Shown here: piece by piece, positions 31,391 through 41,363 of the stretch | How the letters are laid out: each line of letters begins with the position of its first letter | Numbering within the stretch: position 1 is the first letter of the stretch | NCBI GenBank assembly: GCA_020248405.1 | Contig: JADCHQ010000020.1 | Span: forward strand, 1-57,976 | Origin: Rhodocyclaceae bacterium | GTDB lineage: Bacteria; Pseudomonadota; Gammaproteobacteria; Burkholderiales; Ga0077523 | Reading direction: 5' to 3' | DNA length: 57,976 nt | Position numbers and translations under genes: made by a program | The notes under the pieces: generated by a model | The model's input: the letters and a program-made list of their open reading frames with translations, nothing else | Databases searched by the model: none | What the model was told of the DNA's origin: nothing

Positions 31391-32700
31391 AAGCCGCGCC
31401 GCCGCCGGCGGTGCTGCACGTCGAGTCGCTCGACCACGAGGGCCAGGGTGTGGCCCACCACGAGGGCAAGGTGATCTTCGTGGAGGGCGCCTTGCCCGGC
31501 GAGACCGTTGAGGCAGTGTCGTGGCGGCGGAAGAATTCTTTCGAGCAGGCCACCGCAACGCGCGTGTTGCGCGAAAGCAGCCAGCGGGTACGGCCGCTCT
31601 GCCCGCACTTCGGCACCTGCGGCGGCTGCAGCATGCAGCACCTCGATGCACGTGCCCAGGTGGCGGCCAAGCAGCGCGTGCTGGAGGACAACCTGGCTCG
31701 CATCGGCAACGTCCGGCCCGAGGTCGTCCTGCCGCCCATCCACGGGCCAGCCTGGGGCTATCGCGGCCGTGCGCGGCTGTCGGTGCGCCACGTGGTGCGA
31801 AAAGGCGGGGTGCTTGTGGGGTTCCACGAAAGGCGCAGCAGCTACGTGGCCGACATGCGGGAGTGCCAGGTGCTACCGCCGCGCATATCGAACCTGCTGG
31901 TGCCGTTGCGCGAGCTGGTGCAGGGTCTTTCGATCCGGGACCGTCTGCCCCAGATCGAGGTGGCTTGTGGCGAGGACGTGGACGTGCTGGTGCTGCGTAT
32001 CCTCGACCCCCTCTCCGAGTCCGACGAGGCGGCCCTGCGGGCCTTCGCCGATGTCCACGGTGTGTGGTTGTGGCTGCAGACCGGCGGGCCCGCCACGGCC
32101 CGGCCGTTCCACCCAGCGCAGCCGCCGGCGCTCGACTATGCGTTGCCGGAGTTCGGCCTGCGCATGCCCTTCGGGCCCACCGAGTTCACCCAGGTGAACC
32201 AGGGTGTGAACCGGATGCTGGTGCGCCGCGCCATTGGCCTGCTCAACCCGCAGCCGGGCAGTCGCATCGCCGACATGTTCTGCGGGTTGGGCAATTTCAC
32301 GCTGCCCATCGCGCGCCGCGGCGCGAACGTGCTGGGCATGGAGGGCTCCGAGGCACTGGTGGCGAGGGCCGCCGACAATGCCGCGCGGGCCGGGCTCTCG
32401 GGAAGGGCCAGCTTCGCGGCGCGCAACCTGTTCGAGATCGGCGCACCGGACATGGCCGCCCTGGGCCCCTTCGATGCCATGCTCATCGATCCGCCACGCG
32501 ACGGCGCGCTCGCGCTGGTGAAGGCGCTCGAGGGTGCGCCGCCGGGGCGCATCGTGTACGTGTCCTGCAACCCCGCGACTCTGGCGCGGGACGCGGCGGT
32601 GCTGGTTCAGGTGCTGGGCTACCGGCTGCGGGCGGCTGGTGTGGCGAACATGTTTCCCCACACCAGCCACGTGGAATCGGTGGCGTGCTTCGAGCGCTAG
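31387..32700 (+). CDS. rlmD: 23S rRNA (uracil(1939)-C(5))-methyltransferase RlmD
   Basis: 437 residues from a GTG coupled to the previous stop. An N-terminal TRAM domain ([20 protein letters not shown]) is followed by an iron-sulfur cysteine set ([10 protein letters not shown] and MRECQV), a SAM site ([15 protein letters not shown]) and the catalytic cysteine in [12 protein letters not shown]. It methylates 23S rRNA in the cytoplasm. Confidence 0.94.
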   Translation: MKAAPPPAVLHVESLDHEGQGVAHHEGKVIFVEGALPGETVEAVSWRRKNSFEQATATRVLRESSQRVRPLCPHFGTCGGCSMQHLDARAQVAAKQRVLEDNLARIGNVRPEVVLPPIHGPAWGYRGRARLSVRHVVRKGGVLVGFHERRSSYVADMRECQVLPPRISNLLVPLRELVQGLSIRDRLPQIEVACGEDVDVLVLRILDPLSESDEAALRAFADVHGVWLWLQTGGPATARPFHPAQPPALDYALPEFGLRMPFGPTEFTQVNQGVNRMLVRRAIGLLNPQPGSRIADMFCGLGNFTLPIARRGANVLGMEGSEALVARAADNAARAGLSGRASFAARNLFEIGAPDMAALGPFDAMLIDPPRDGALALVKALEGAPPGRIVYVSCNPATLARDAAVLVQVLGYRLRAAGVANMFPHTSHVESVACFER

Positions 32701-32702
32701 CG

Positions 32703-32730
32703 AAAAAAAAGGCAGCCCGGAGGCTGCCTT
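32703..32730 (-). terminator. Intrinsic terminator of the Bax1/YccA-family gene
   Basis: On the minus strand AAGGCAGCC pairs with GGCTGCCTT and is followed by TTTTTTTT. It lies about 25 bases beyond the stop of the membrane protein gene and only 3 bases past the rlmD stop on the other strand, so it may also help end rlmD transcripts. Confidence 0.85.
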
Positions 32731-32754
32731 TCGGTGCGGCTGAAGCGTTTCAAC

Positions 32755-33444
32755 TCATTCGCGGTTTCCGGCGAAGGCGAGCAGCAGATTCAGCAAGTTG
32801 GAGAAGATCGCCCACAGGCTCACGTACACGCCGGTGGCGGCCATGATGTAGTTCGTTTCGCCGCCGTTGACGATGCGCGACACGTCCATCAGCAGGAACA
32901 GCGAGAACACCACGATGGTGAGCGCCGAAAGCACCAGTGCGAGGGCGGGCAATTGGAAGAACATGTTCGCAAGCCCGATTACCAGCAGCGTGATCATGCC
33001 CACCATTAGGAACTTGCCCATGAAGGAGAAATCCTTCTTCACGGTGGTGGCGATGGTGCTCATGGCGAGCATCACGCCTCCCGTGCCCACGGCGGCAAGG
33101 CCGATCAACTGGGGGCCGTTCTTCAAGGACAGAGCCACCGACAGCACCGGGCCCAGGAAGGCGCCCATGAAGAAAGTGAAGCCCAACAACAACGCCACCC
33201 CAAGGCCGCTGTTGCGGTTGCGGGCGATCCCCATTTGGAACCCGATCATGGCGCCCAGCATCACCAGCGAGGCGACGATGGGGTGCTTGAAGAACAGCGG
33301 CGCCAACTGGATGCCCACCACCGCACCGATGACGGTGGGCACCATGGTGAGCGCCAGCAGCAGGTAGGTATTGCGCAGGACCTTGTTGCGCTCGGCCGAC
33401 AAAGAGCCGGCGCCAGCGGTCATGACACGAAGGTCGGATTGCAT
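32755..33444 (-). CDS. Bax inhibitor-1/YccA family membrane protein
   Basis: A 229-residue protein with seven hydrophobic segments, starting MQSDLRVMTAGAGSLSAERN. The N-terminal NKVLRNTYLLLALTM and C-terminal LLMDVSRIVNGGETNYIMAA with a final LWAIFSNLLNLLLAF match YccA/BI-1. E. coli YccA modulates FtsH proteolysis in the inner membrane. A GGGAG lies upstream of the ATG. It is monocistronic. Confidence 0.92.
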   Translation of the reverse strand: MQSDLRVMTAGAGSLSAERNKVLRNTYLLLALTMVPTVIGAVVGIQLAPLFFKHPIVASLVMLGAMIGFQMGIARNRNSGLGVALLLGFTFFMGAFLGPVLSVALSLKNGPQLIGLAAVGTGGVMLAMSTIATTVKKDFSFMGKFLMVGMITLLVIGLANMFFQLPALALVLSALTIVVFSLFLLMDVSRIVNGGETNYIMAATGVYVSLWAIFSNLLNLLLAFAGNRE

Positions 33445-33573
33445 AGAGGTATTTCTCCCAGAGGGGGGTTGAAGACGAGCATAAGACTATTGGAACGGGC
33501 GGCAAGTTTCAAACCCTTGCGCAGACAGGGGAATGAGCCCTGCGCCCGGGGTGGGATATGATCCCGCCCATCA

Positions 33574-33658
33574 GGAGGGTTGGCAGAGCGGTTTAATGCG
33601 GCGGTCTTGAAAACCGTTGTGGGGAAACCCACCGGGGGTTCGAATCCCTCACCCTCCG
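33574..33658 (+). tRNA. tRNA-Ser (anticodon TGA)
   Basis: The acceptor GGAGGGT pairs with ACCCTCC, with discriminator G. The anticodon loop CTTGAAA gives TGA. A long variable arm (TGTGGGGAAACCCACCG) is typical of serine tRNAs. The next bases are CCG, so the CCA end is not encoded and must be added after transcription. Confidence 0.95.
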
Positions 33659-33713
33659 CCGGTACTCTGGTCCCGGCGAGGCGATCCATCCGCATCCGCG
33701 GGTGCCGTGGATG

Positions 33714-34570
33714 CTACTTCGCCGAAAGCTCCACGCCTCCGATTCTTCCCGGAGGACTGCAGTCGCCCTTGCGAACGCCCTGGAGAAAGGCGCCGATGGT
33801 CTGCGCTGCGAGTACTTCGGTCTTGCGGGACATTCCGGCGCCCGCGAAATTCAAATGACTCGCGCCACTGATGACCCCCAGCCATTTACAGCCAGGCGGC
33901 ATGTTGCCGAAGGGTTCGGTGCGCGTGGTCCAGGAGTCGCCTCCGAGTTCAGTGTCGCGGGTGCCCGTCACAGCAGTAATGCCGGTTTCCGTATTCCCGA
34001 CCAGGCGTTTTCGGGGAAGATCGACCCGGCGCCTTGAGGCGATAGGGCGATGTAGGCGCTGAAGGAATCGGCGCCCTGGACGCCCAGCTTGTTGCGCGCA
34101 CCCGCTTCGAGCATGACCGTTGCGGCGCCCATGGAGTGGCCGATCAACACCGATTCGCCCCCCTTGCATCGCTCCTGCGCCCAGCGCCTCGCGGCAGAGA
34201 TATCCATGAATCTGCCGCGATACGCCTCAGGTTCCGTAATAAGGGCAGCGAGGCCCTCACGAAGCCCGCCGCCGCGAACGCGGTCTCGAACGGCATCGCG
34301 CCCGATCTCCTGGTGGCCAACCACCAAAGACAGGTAACCAAGGGACGCCATGACGTCACCCAGATACCGGTAGCCGGTTTCCGATCCGCCGGCGCCAGGC
34401 GAGATGATCGCGATGCCGCGGCAGGCCCCGGTACCTGAGGTATAGGCCGTTACAGCCACAGCCTTCTGATCCTGCCGGATCAGTTGGAGGGATTGCTGCG
34501 CGCCAGCCGCGCCCGCCAAGCCCAGCAGCAAAGCCCCTGAAGTGTCCAGGCAGGATGTCTGATACCTGAA
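33714..34570 (-). pseudogene. Alpha/beta hydrolase, frameshifted
   Basis: Two frames add up to one hydrolase. The upstream frame (stop at 33968) includes a signal-peptide-like GALLLGLAGAAGAQQ, then GIAIISPGAGGSETGYRYLG and the nucleophile elbow LIGHSMGAATVMLE. It breaks at IRKPALLL; the downstream frame continues with TGTRDTELGGDSW and ISGASHLNFAGAGMS, holding the acid and histidine region. One missing base near 33968-33975 would explain it. No good ATG exists for the N-terminus either, suggesting real decay, though a sequencing error remains possible. Predicted periplasmic lipase- or dienelactone hydrolase-like; substrate unknown. Confidence 0.75.
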
Positions 34571-34954
34571 TGATCGCTTGTTTAGCAGTACGGATACTCG
34601 TGTGGCTCCCCAGAGCCGTGGTCTGGATGTGTGCTGGGTAAAACCGTCGGCATTGGGATGCGTAACGCGTGACCTTTTGCCCTGTTGACCAGACCTTGTT
34701 GCCACTGGCGGGCGCCGCTGCGGGGCTCGAGCGGGTCCGGCGCTGGGAAACCAGGGCCGGGAGATGCTTGCGGAGTACCCTGGGTTTGATCAGTGCTGCG
34801 GTGCGGGTTTCATCCACGCCGTGGGCCGGCTGCCCCTTGGGCGCGGACGGCGCCACCGCACGCGGCTCCCACGGCGCCCGGCCGGAGGCCCGTCGACCCC
34901 GCCCCGGCGGTGAACAGCCCCGGGAGCTGTGGCGAGGCCAGACGGCGCAGCGGA

Positions 34955-36994
34955 TCAGCCAGCTGCCACCACGTCCACGCGGGTGTCGTTGAAGCAGGCG
35001 CCGTCGGCGATGTCGCTGCGCCGCTCGGCGCTCACCAGGCAGCTGATGGTGCGGCCGGTGGGGCTGGTGGCGAGCCACGCGCCCTTTTCGGAGGACACCA
35101 CTCCTGGGGGCACGCGATCGGTGATGGTGAGCGGCAATTCCACTTCGCCCAAGGCGTTGCGTACGCGCACCCGGCGGGCGGAGCCGAGCCCCCGGGCCTT
35201 TGCGTCCCGCGGATGCATCAGCAGCGCGGGCGCCTCGCTGGGCTGACCGCCATGGCCGAGCAGGGTGGAGGAAATGCGCTGGTCGGAGGCGGGGGAGATG
35301 AGCGCCAGGCCCTCGGTCTCGGCCGGCTGGTAACCCGGTAGGCGCTGCCCGGCGCCCCAGCGTGCCGCCAGCGTATCCGAGGCCAGTTCGATGCGACCGC
35401 TGGGCGTGGCCGGCATCTGGTTGGCCATCAGCGCGAGCGGGGTGCCGTCCTCGGCGCTCATGCGCAAGGCCCGGTCGGTGGGCAAATGGCTGGGCCGCTG
35501 GCCGCGCAGGCGGGGATGGCCGGCAACCAGGGCGGCGTCCATCAGGGCGGCGTCATCGTCGAGGAAGCACGGTTCGTGAAAGCCAAAGCGCGCCGCTAGC
35601 CGCCGGAAGATCTCGGTGTTGGGCTGGGCCTCGCCCGGCGGCGGCAGCACCGGCTCGGCGCGCTGCAGCCAGTGCTGGCCATAGGCAGCGTAGAGATCGG
35701 GGCTCTCAAAGCTGCCGGCGGCCGGCAGCACGATGTCGCAGAAGGCCATGCTCTCGGTCATGGCGATCTCGATGCCGCAGGTGAAGATTTCCTCGCGCGC
35801 CAGCCCGCGGATGACGCGTTCCTGGTCGGGCAGCACCACCACGGGGTTGTGGTTGTAGATGAACACCGCGCGGATGGGCGGGTCCACCGGGTCTTCCAGC
35901 AGCAGGCGCCCGGTGTCCAGAAGGTTCAGCGTACGGGTGCCGGGGGGCAGCAGGTCGGGCCGGGTGAGCGCTGCGCTCGCACGGGGGAAGGCGAAGCCCG
36001 CGCCCAGCACGATGCCGCTGCGGGCATCGAGGCGGCCGATCAGCGCCGGCAGAGCAATGGCCGCACGCACGCCGCTTCCGCCATTGCGGCCGCGCTCCAG
36101 GCCGTTACCGGGCGCCAGCACCAGCGGGTCGGCCTGCGCCATCCAGCGCGCCAACGTGCGGATGTCGTCGGGGTTCAAGGCGCAGGCCCGGGCCGCCCGC
36201 TCCAGCGGCCACTGCGCCGCCCGCGCCATGTAGTCTTCGTAGCCGTGCACATGGCGTGCGATGAAGCTGTGGTCATGGGCCCCCAGCGCCTGCAGCTCCA
36301 GCGCCAGGGCAAAGCCGAGCAGCACGTCGGTGCCAGGCAGTGGTGCGAGGTGCAGGTCGGCGAGCGCGGCGATGCGGGTGCGCAGCGGGTCGATCACCGC
36401 CAGCCGGCCTCCGGCGCGCCGCGATTGCGAGATGGCGCGTACCAGGTGCAGGTTCGTGACCGTGGCGTTGTTGCCCCAGACCACGTTCAGCGCCGCCGCG
36501 GCGGCGGCCTCCGGGCCGATGCCGGGCACCGCGCCGTAGGTACCCACCCAGGCCTCGCGGCGCACCGCGCCGCACAGCGAGCCGCGGTAGAGCTGGCTGG
36601 CGCCCAGGCGGTGGAAGAAGCGCAGCGACATGCTATCGCCGGCGAGCATGCCGTGGGGGCCGGCGTAGTTGAGCGGCATCACCGCCTGCGGGCCGTGGCG
36701 GGCGATCGCCGCGGTGGTGCGGGCGTGGATCTCGTCGAGCGCGGCGCTCCAGCTGATGGGAACGAAACGGCCGCTGCCGCGGGGGCCGTCGCGGCGCAGC
36801 GGATGCAGCAGACGCTGGGGGCCGTGGACCCACTGCGCCGTGTGGCGCGCGACCTTGCTGCAAATGACGCCGTCGGTGTAGGGCAGGGCGTGGGAGCCTC
36901 GCACGCGGATGATGCGGCCGTCCTCCACGCTCACTTGCAGGCTGCAGGTATCCGGGCAGTCGAGGGTGCAGACGCTGGGAAGGGTGCTGCGCAT
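34955..36994 (-). CDS. Molybdopterin-dependent oxidoreductase (DMSO reductase superfamily)
   Basis: 679 residues from MRSTLPSVCTLDCPDTCSLQ, with AGGAG 8 bases upstream. The N-terminal cysteines C-x3-C-x3-C and a later GVICSKVAR bind a 4Fe-4S cluster. A molybdopterin region (GSLCGAVRREAW), MGD-binding segments (VVWGNNATVTN, VIDPLRTRIA) and the C-terminal MopB domain (PALLMHPRDAKARGL) follow. There is no twin-arginine signal and no partner subunits, so it is probably a cytoplasmic single-subunit enzyme; the substrate is unknown. Confidence 0.88.
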   Translation of the reverse strand: MRSTLPSVCTLDCPDTCSLQVSVEDGRIIRVRGSHALPYTDGVICSKVARHTAQWVHGPQRLLHPLRRDGPRGSGRFVPISWSAALDEIHARTTAAIARHGPQAVMPLNYAGPHGMLAGDSMSLRFFHRLGASQLYRGSLCGAVRREAWVGTYGAVPGIGPEAAAAAALNVVWGNNATVTNLHLVRAISQSRRAGGRLAVIDPLRTRIAALADLHLAPLPGTDVLLGFALALELQALGAHDHSFIARHVHGYEDYMARAAQWPLERAARACALNPDDIRTLARWMAQADPLVLAPGNGLERGRNGGSGVRAAIALPALIGRLDARSGIVLGAGFAFPRASAALTRPDLLPPGTRTLNLLDTGRLLLEDPVDPPIRAVFIYNHNPVVVLPDQERVIRGLAREEIFTCGIEIAMTESMAFCDIVLPAAGSFESPDLYAAYGQHWLQRAEPVLPPPGEAQPNTEIFRRLAARFGFHEPCFLDDDAALMDAALVAGHPRLRGQRPSHLPTDRALRMSAEDGTPLALMANQMPATPSGRIELASDTLAARWGAGQRLPGYQPAETEGLALISPASDQRISSTLLGHGGQPSEAPALLMHPRDAKARGLGSARRVRVRNALGEVELPLTITDRVPPGVVSSEKGAWLATSPTGRTISCLVSAERRSDIADGACFNDTRVDVVAAG

Positions 36995-37277
36995 GGGCGG
37001 GTCTCCTGTGGCGCCAGTGTAGTGCAGCGCGAGCCGGTCCACAGGCCCAGCACAACGACTGCCCCGCCGTCGTAAAACTTCTCCGTTGCGTGGATGGTCT
37101 ACGGGCAGCTTCGTGGCGGCGCACGGTGAAACAGGCCGGCCGGGCAATCGGTGTACTGCGGGTTGCGCCCGATCGTTGCGGGCGCCTCGCGTGGTTCGCG
37201 GCATGGCTTCCGAAGGGTCGCCTTGCGGCGATGGCGCAATCCCCATTCACAGTCATCTCTCCCGGAGCCACGATTCA

Positions 37278-37871
37278 ATGGGACCCTCGCAGGACGAACC
37301 CCGGCCCCTGCCGCTCGATGTGCTGCGCGAACTGCGCACCGACCACGCGGGGGAAACTGGCGCCGTCATGATCTACCGTGGCGTGCTCGCCGTGGCGCGC
37401 GATCCGGCGGTGCGTGATTTCGCCGCCCACCACCTGGAGACTGAGCTTCGGCACCTCAAGCTCGTGGAGCAGGTGGTGCCGCCGCGCTGGCGCAGCCGCC
37501 TGCTGCCGTTGTGGCGCGTGGCGGGCTGGCTGACGGGGGCGCTGCCTGCGCTGTGCGGACCGCGCGCGGTTTATGCGACCATCCAGTCGGTGGAGACATT
37601 CGTGGATCGGCACTACACGGAGCAGGTGGAGCGCATCGACGATCTGCTGCGCCGGGAGGCGATTGGTGCCGACCAGGACGGACCGCCAGGTGGCCAGCCG
37701 GCCCTGGAAGGGCTTCGCCACCTGCTGGAGGAGTGCCGCCGCGACGAGGTAACCCACCGCGACGACGCCGCGTCGCGCTGGGACGAAACGCCGGGCCCGC
37801 TGCTCAGTGCCTGGAGACGCATGGTTTCCGGCGGCTCCCAGGCGGCCGTGGGCGTGTGCCGGCATTTTTGA
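37278..37871 (+). CDS. coq7: Demethoxyubiquinone hydroxylase Coq7
   Basis: 197 residues from MGPSQDEPRPLPLDVLRELR. The four di-iron carboxylate sites are visible: DHAGETGAV, HHLETELRHL (ExxH), YATIQSVETFVDRHY, and EECRRDEVTHRDDAA (ExxxxH/ExxH). It hydroxylates demethoxyubiquinone in the ubiquinone pathway at the inner membrane. The upstream GGAG is 11 bases away; an earlier in-frame ATG at 37203 is unlikely. It begins a three-gene operon with the DUF4149 protein and a P450. Confidence 0.93.
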   Translation: MGPSQDEPRPLPLDVLRELRTDHAGETGAVMIYRGVLAVARDPAVRDFAAHHLETELRHLKLVEQVVPPRWRSRLLPLWRVAGWLTGALPALCGPRAVYATIQSVETFVDRHYTEQVERIDDLLRREAIGADQDGPPGGQPALEGLRHLLEECRRDEVTHRDDAASRWDETPGPLLSAWRRMVSGGSQAAVGVCRHF

Positions 37872-37896
37872 AGCGAGACCACGGGTGGACACGAGA

Positions 37897-38304
37897 ATGC
37901 TCGACCTTGTTCTGAGCGGCGCAGCGCTGCTCACCACGGCGTTGCTGTTTGGCGGCATGCTGCTGTTTGCTGCCGGCTTTGCCGCCTTCGCATTCAAGGC
38001 ATTGCCGCTGCCGGACGCGCGGGCGCTCATCCGCAAGGCATTTCCGCCTTTCTACTTGTTCGTGATGCTCACGGCAGGCGCCGCCGCACTGCTGTCGTGG
38101 CCGCGTGATCCGCTCAGTGCACTGGGGCTGGCGTCCATCGCGCTCACCACCGTGCCAGCACGGCAATTGCTCATGCCGGCCATCAACAGGGCGACGGACC
38201 TGGGTCTGAAGGCGCGTTTTGCGCGCCTTCATGGGCTGTCGGTTCTGATCACCCTGGTGCATATCGTAGTGGCTGCGGTGATTGTCCTGCGGCTGGCGCG
38301 GTAG
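37897..38304 (+). CDS. DUF4149-like small membrane protein
   Basis: About 135 residues with four hydrophobic segments: LVLSGAALLTTALLFGGML, FPPFYLFVMLTAGAAALL, PLSALGLASIALTTVPARQ and LSVLITLVHIVVAAVIVL. Its organisation resembles the DUF4149/TMEM205-like family. A GTG 12 bases upstream is an alternative start. It lies 25 bases after coq7 and 9 bases before the P450 gene. Function unknown. Confidence 0.7.
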   Translation: MLDLVLSGAALLTTALLFGGMLLFAAGFAAFAFKALPLPDARALIRKAFPPFYLFVMLTAGAAALLSWPRDPLSALGLASIALTTVPARQLLMPAINRATDLGLKARFARLHGLSVLITLVHIVVAAVIVLRLAR

Positions 38305-38313
38305 GCTCGTCAC

Positions 38314-39786
38314 GTGCCGACACCGTCGACTCCCAGCTCCACCAGCGCCGCGGTTCCGATCTTGTCCCGCGCCGACCATGCGCCGCCTCTGCACGGCGTC
38401 CGCCTGCCCACGCCGCGCCTGGGGTGGCCGCTGGTGCAGGCGCTGCGCCGCGATCCGCTGGGTACCTGGCGGGACATCCACCGGGCAGGCGATGTGGTGC
38501 AGGCGCGCGTGCTGGGGCGCGAGTTCCATTTCGTTTTTCATCCGGCCATGGTGCGCGCAGCGCTGGCGGACCAGGACGAGGCCATCTCCAAGGAAGAGCA
38601 GCAGATCCGGGTGTTCCAGATTGGCCAGGGCCTGAACGTGCTCACCTCCGAGGGCGCGGATTGGAAGCGCCAGCGCCGCATCCTCAACCCGGCGTTTTCG
38701 GCGCGCAAGGTCGCAGGCTACATGGCGCTGATGACCCAGGCTCTGGCCCAGGTCAATGCCGAGAGCCTGCCGGTGGGACCCGGGCACTCGGTTCAGGTGG
38801 ACGCGCATGCCTACACCGCCCGTCTCACCATGGACGTGATCCTGCGGGTGCTCTTCGGCGAGCGCATGGACCCGGGGCGGCTGCAGGCGGTTTCGGACGC
38901 CATTCACCAGCTGGAGGTGCAGGGCATGCGGATGATCTTCTGGCCCTGGATTCCGCCCGACTGGATGCCCTATCCGGGCCGCCGCGCCACGTGGGCAGCG
39001 CGCGACCTGCTTCGGCAGTTGGTTCGCGGCCACATCGAATCCCGGCGAGCCCTTGGCGGCACGCCCGAGGCCGGGAGGACCGACCTCCTGCACATGATGT
39101 TGCAGGCGCAGGATGAGGTGCCCGCGCCCGACAAGGACCGGCACCTGAGCCCCGGGGAGGTGGAAGACAACTGCCTGGCGCTGTTTCTCGCCGGGTACGA
39201 CACATCGGCCACGGCGCTCACCTGGTGGATGGGCTTCATGGCCGAGCATCCCGAGGCGGCGGAGCGCGCCCGCGACGAAGTGCGCGCCGCCTGGGGGCTG
39301 CAAGGCTTGCCCGTGGCGCCAGCGCCGGAGCATCTGTCGCGCATGCCCTGGCTGGAGGCCACCCTCAAGGAAACCCTGCGGCTGCGCCCGCCGATCCCTG
39401 CACCATTCATGCGCCAGGTGCGACGGGACGTGAACCTGCTGGGCTATCGGGTGCCAGCCGGCGATTGCATCAGCCTGCCCGTGTGGGAAGTGCAGCGCGA
39501 TGCCCGTTGGTTTCCAGAGCCGCTCGCCTTCAGGCCCGAGCGTTTCATGCCGGGGGCGCCGGAGATTCCGCGCGGCGCATGGCTGCCCTTCGGCAGCGGT
39601 CCGCACGTGTGCCTGGGCCAGCACTTCGCCATGGTGGAGATGCAGCTCATCGCGGCGGCGCTGCTGGCGGGCTATCGCTGGCGTCTGCCCGCGGGGCGCG
39701 TGCTGCCCGCGCCGCGCCTGGACATCGTGCTCAAGCCCGAGACCTTGCTGCAACTGGACGTGGAGGCGCTGGCAGCGCCAGGGTGA
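38314..39786 (+). CDS. Cytochrome P450
   Basis: 490 residues from a GTG start. The heme-binding loop is FGSGPHVCLGQHFAMVEM (Cys ligand), the I-helix oxygen-binding motif LFLAGYDTSATALTWWM, and the K-helix ExxR is KETLRLRPP. There is no membrane anchor, so it is probably soluble. The overall length and motifs resemble CYP4/fatty-acid-type bacterial P450s, but the substrate is not known. No ferredoxin or reductase lies nearby. Confidence 0.93.
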   Translation: MPTPSTPSSTSAAVPILSRADHAPPLHGVRLPTPRLGWPLVQALRRDPLGTWRDIHRAGDVVQARVLGREFHFVFHPAMVRAALADQDEAISKEEQQIRVFQIGQGLNVLTSEGADWKRQRRILNPAFSARKVAGYMALMTQALAQVNAESLPVGPGHSVQVDAHAYTARLTMDVILRVLFGERMDPGRLQAVSDAIHQLEVQGMRMIFWPWIPPDWMPYPGRRATWAARDLLRQLVRGHIESRRALGGTPEAGRTDLLHMMLQAQDEVPAPDKDRHLSPGEVEDNCLALFLAGYDTSATALTWWMGFMAEHPEAAERARDEVRAAWGLQGLPVAPAPEHLSRMPWLEATLKETLRLRPPIPAPFMRQVRRDVNLLGYRVPAGDCISLPVWEVQRDARWFPEPLAFRPERFMPGAPEIPRGAWLPFGSGPHVCLGQHFAMVEMQLIAAALLAGYRWRLPAGRVLPAPRLDIVLKPETLLQLDVEALAAPG

Positions 39787-39844
39787 AGGCATTTTTCCTG
39801 CTGCAGGCGGGCACGAGGGCGCAATGCGGGGTGCTGCCCGTGGC

Positions 39845-41089
39845 TCACGGCGTGTTCCGGGCGTCCTGCCGCCGATCCGCCAGCACGGAGCAGGCAAACG
39901 CTCCAGCCACGAGCAACAGGCCGGCGGGCCCCAGGGCCCCGTAGCCCAACGCCACCACCAGCGATGCCCCCAGCGCTGCGCCCATGGCTTGGCCGGCGTA
40001 CAGGCTGGATGAATTCAGCGCGATGGACACAGGCGCCAGCGCCGGGGCGGAGTGCGCCAGCCGCGCCTGCTGGGACGAGTTGAAGGCGAAGCTGCCCAGG
40101 CCCCACACCAGCGTCGCCGCGGCCACTGCCCAGGTCGCCTGTACCCCGGATAGCGCCACGGCCCACAGCATCAGGCCCCACCAGACGAAGCCCAGCGCGA
40201 TGCGCGCGCCGCGATCGGCGCCGATGCGCGACACCTGCCGCGACAGCACTACGTTGCCGGCCAGGCCGCTGATGCCCATGAGGGTCATCAGGCCCGCCTG
40301 CAAGGCTGGCGGCGCGTGCAGGACCTCGCGCAGCGCGGCGGTGATGTAGCCCGTCACGGCGAAGTGCCCCGCGCACCAGGCCATGGTGGCCAGCAGGATC
40401 CACCGCAGGCGCGCGCTACCCAGCACCCGCGTCCACGATTGGAGCGACAGCCGTGCCACGTGCAGCTCCGAGGGAACCACCCGCCAAATGACCATGGCTG
40501 CCGCCAGGCCCAGCACGCCCACCACCGCGAAACTGGCGCGCCAGCTCACGGTGTCGGCCAGCAGGTTACCCATGGGCATGCCCAGCACGGAGGCGAGAGA
40601 CCAGCCGACGAAGGCGCTGGTCACGGCCGTGGTGCGTTGCTCCGGCGCAACCATCAGCGCCAGGGTGGCGGCCACCTGCGGCGTGAAAACGGCCGCGCCC
40701 AGTACCGAGAGCGGGCGAAGCCACAGCAGGGAGCCGAAGCCCGGCGCGAGCGCACAGGCCAGATGACCCGCGGCCAAGAGCAACAGGGACAGCGTCAGCA
40801 GAAGCCGTCTCTCCACCCGCGACGTGATGGCGGCCAGCACCGGTGCGCCCACGCACATGGTGAGCGCCGCCAGGCTCAACAACGTGCCAGCCTTGGGAAC
40901 CGATACCGAAAGATCGCGCGCCAGCAGGTCGAGCATCCCGGGCACCACCAGGACGCCGCAACCTACGACGAAGTTGCCGAAGAACCCTGCCGCGACGGCG
41001 GAGCGGGAGGCTGCGGGAGGAGTCAAGGCTGGAGCTTGTTGGCGTGAGCGCGTGGACGGCGAGCGAGCCCTGGGGCGGGTGTCGCGCAA
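39845..41089 (-). CDS. Major facilitator superfamily transporter (AraJ/YdhP-type)
   Basis: 414 residues with twelve predicted membrane segments, from a TTG start; the first 30 residues are basic and Ser/Pro-rich. Loop motif between helices 2 and 3 (AAITSRVERRLLLTLSLLLL) and the helix 5 motif (GWSLASVLGMPMGNLL) resemble sugar-efflux/arabinose-efflux permeases. It probably exports small molecules at the inner membrane; substrate unknown. It converges with the P450 gene. Confidence 0.85.
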   Translation of the reverse strand: MRDTRPRARSPSTRSRQQAPALTPPAASRSAVAAGFFGNFVVGCGVLVVPGMLDLLARDLSVSVPKAGTLLSLAALTMCVGAPVLAAITSRVERRLLLTLSLLLLAAGHLACALAPGFGSLLWLRPLSVLGAAVFTPQVAATLALMVAPEQRTTAVTSAFVGWSLASVLGMPMGNLLADTVSWRASFAVVGVLGLAAAMVIWRVVPSELHVARLSLQSWTRVLGSARLRWILLATMAWCAGHFAVTGYITAALREVLHAPPALQAGLMTLMGISGLAGNVVLSRQVSRIGADRGARIALGFVWWGLMLWAVALSGVQATWAVAAATLVWGLGSFAFNSSQQARLAHSAPALAPVSIALNSSSLYAGQAMGAALGASLVVALGYGALGPAGLLLVAGAFACSVLADRRQDARNTP

Positions 41090-41363
41090 GGCGGGAGGAT
41101 GACTATGCTAATGCGCCGCGCAGCCGCGAGGTTCCCACACGCGGGGCGCGTTGGCGAGGCCGGTGTTGGCGCGATGGGCGAATCAGGACTGGCGCAGGAA
41201 AGGTGGCCCGAGCGGCGGCCGATTCCCAGCGTGGCAGACCGCTATCGCCGGGCGACTGGCGCGCGCCAGGTCAAGACGGGCGAATTCGAAAGGCGACCCA
41301 CTCCCATGGGCCCGTTGGGGCATCTACAGCGTTGCGCCGGTGAGTCACCAGCAGACGGCACGC

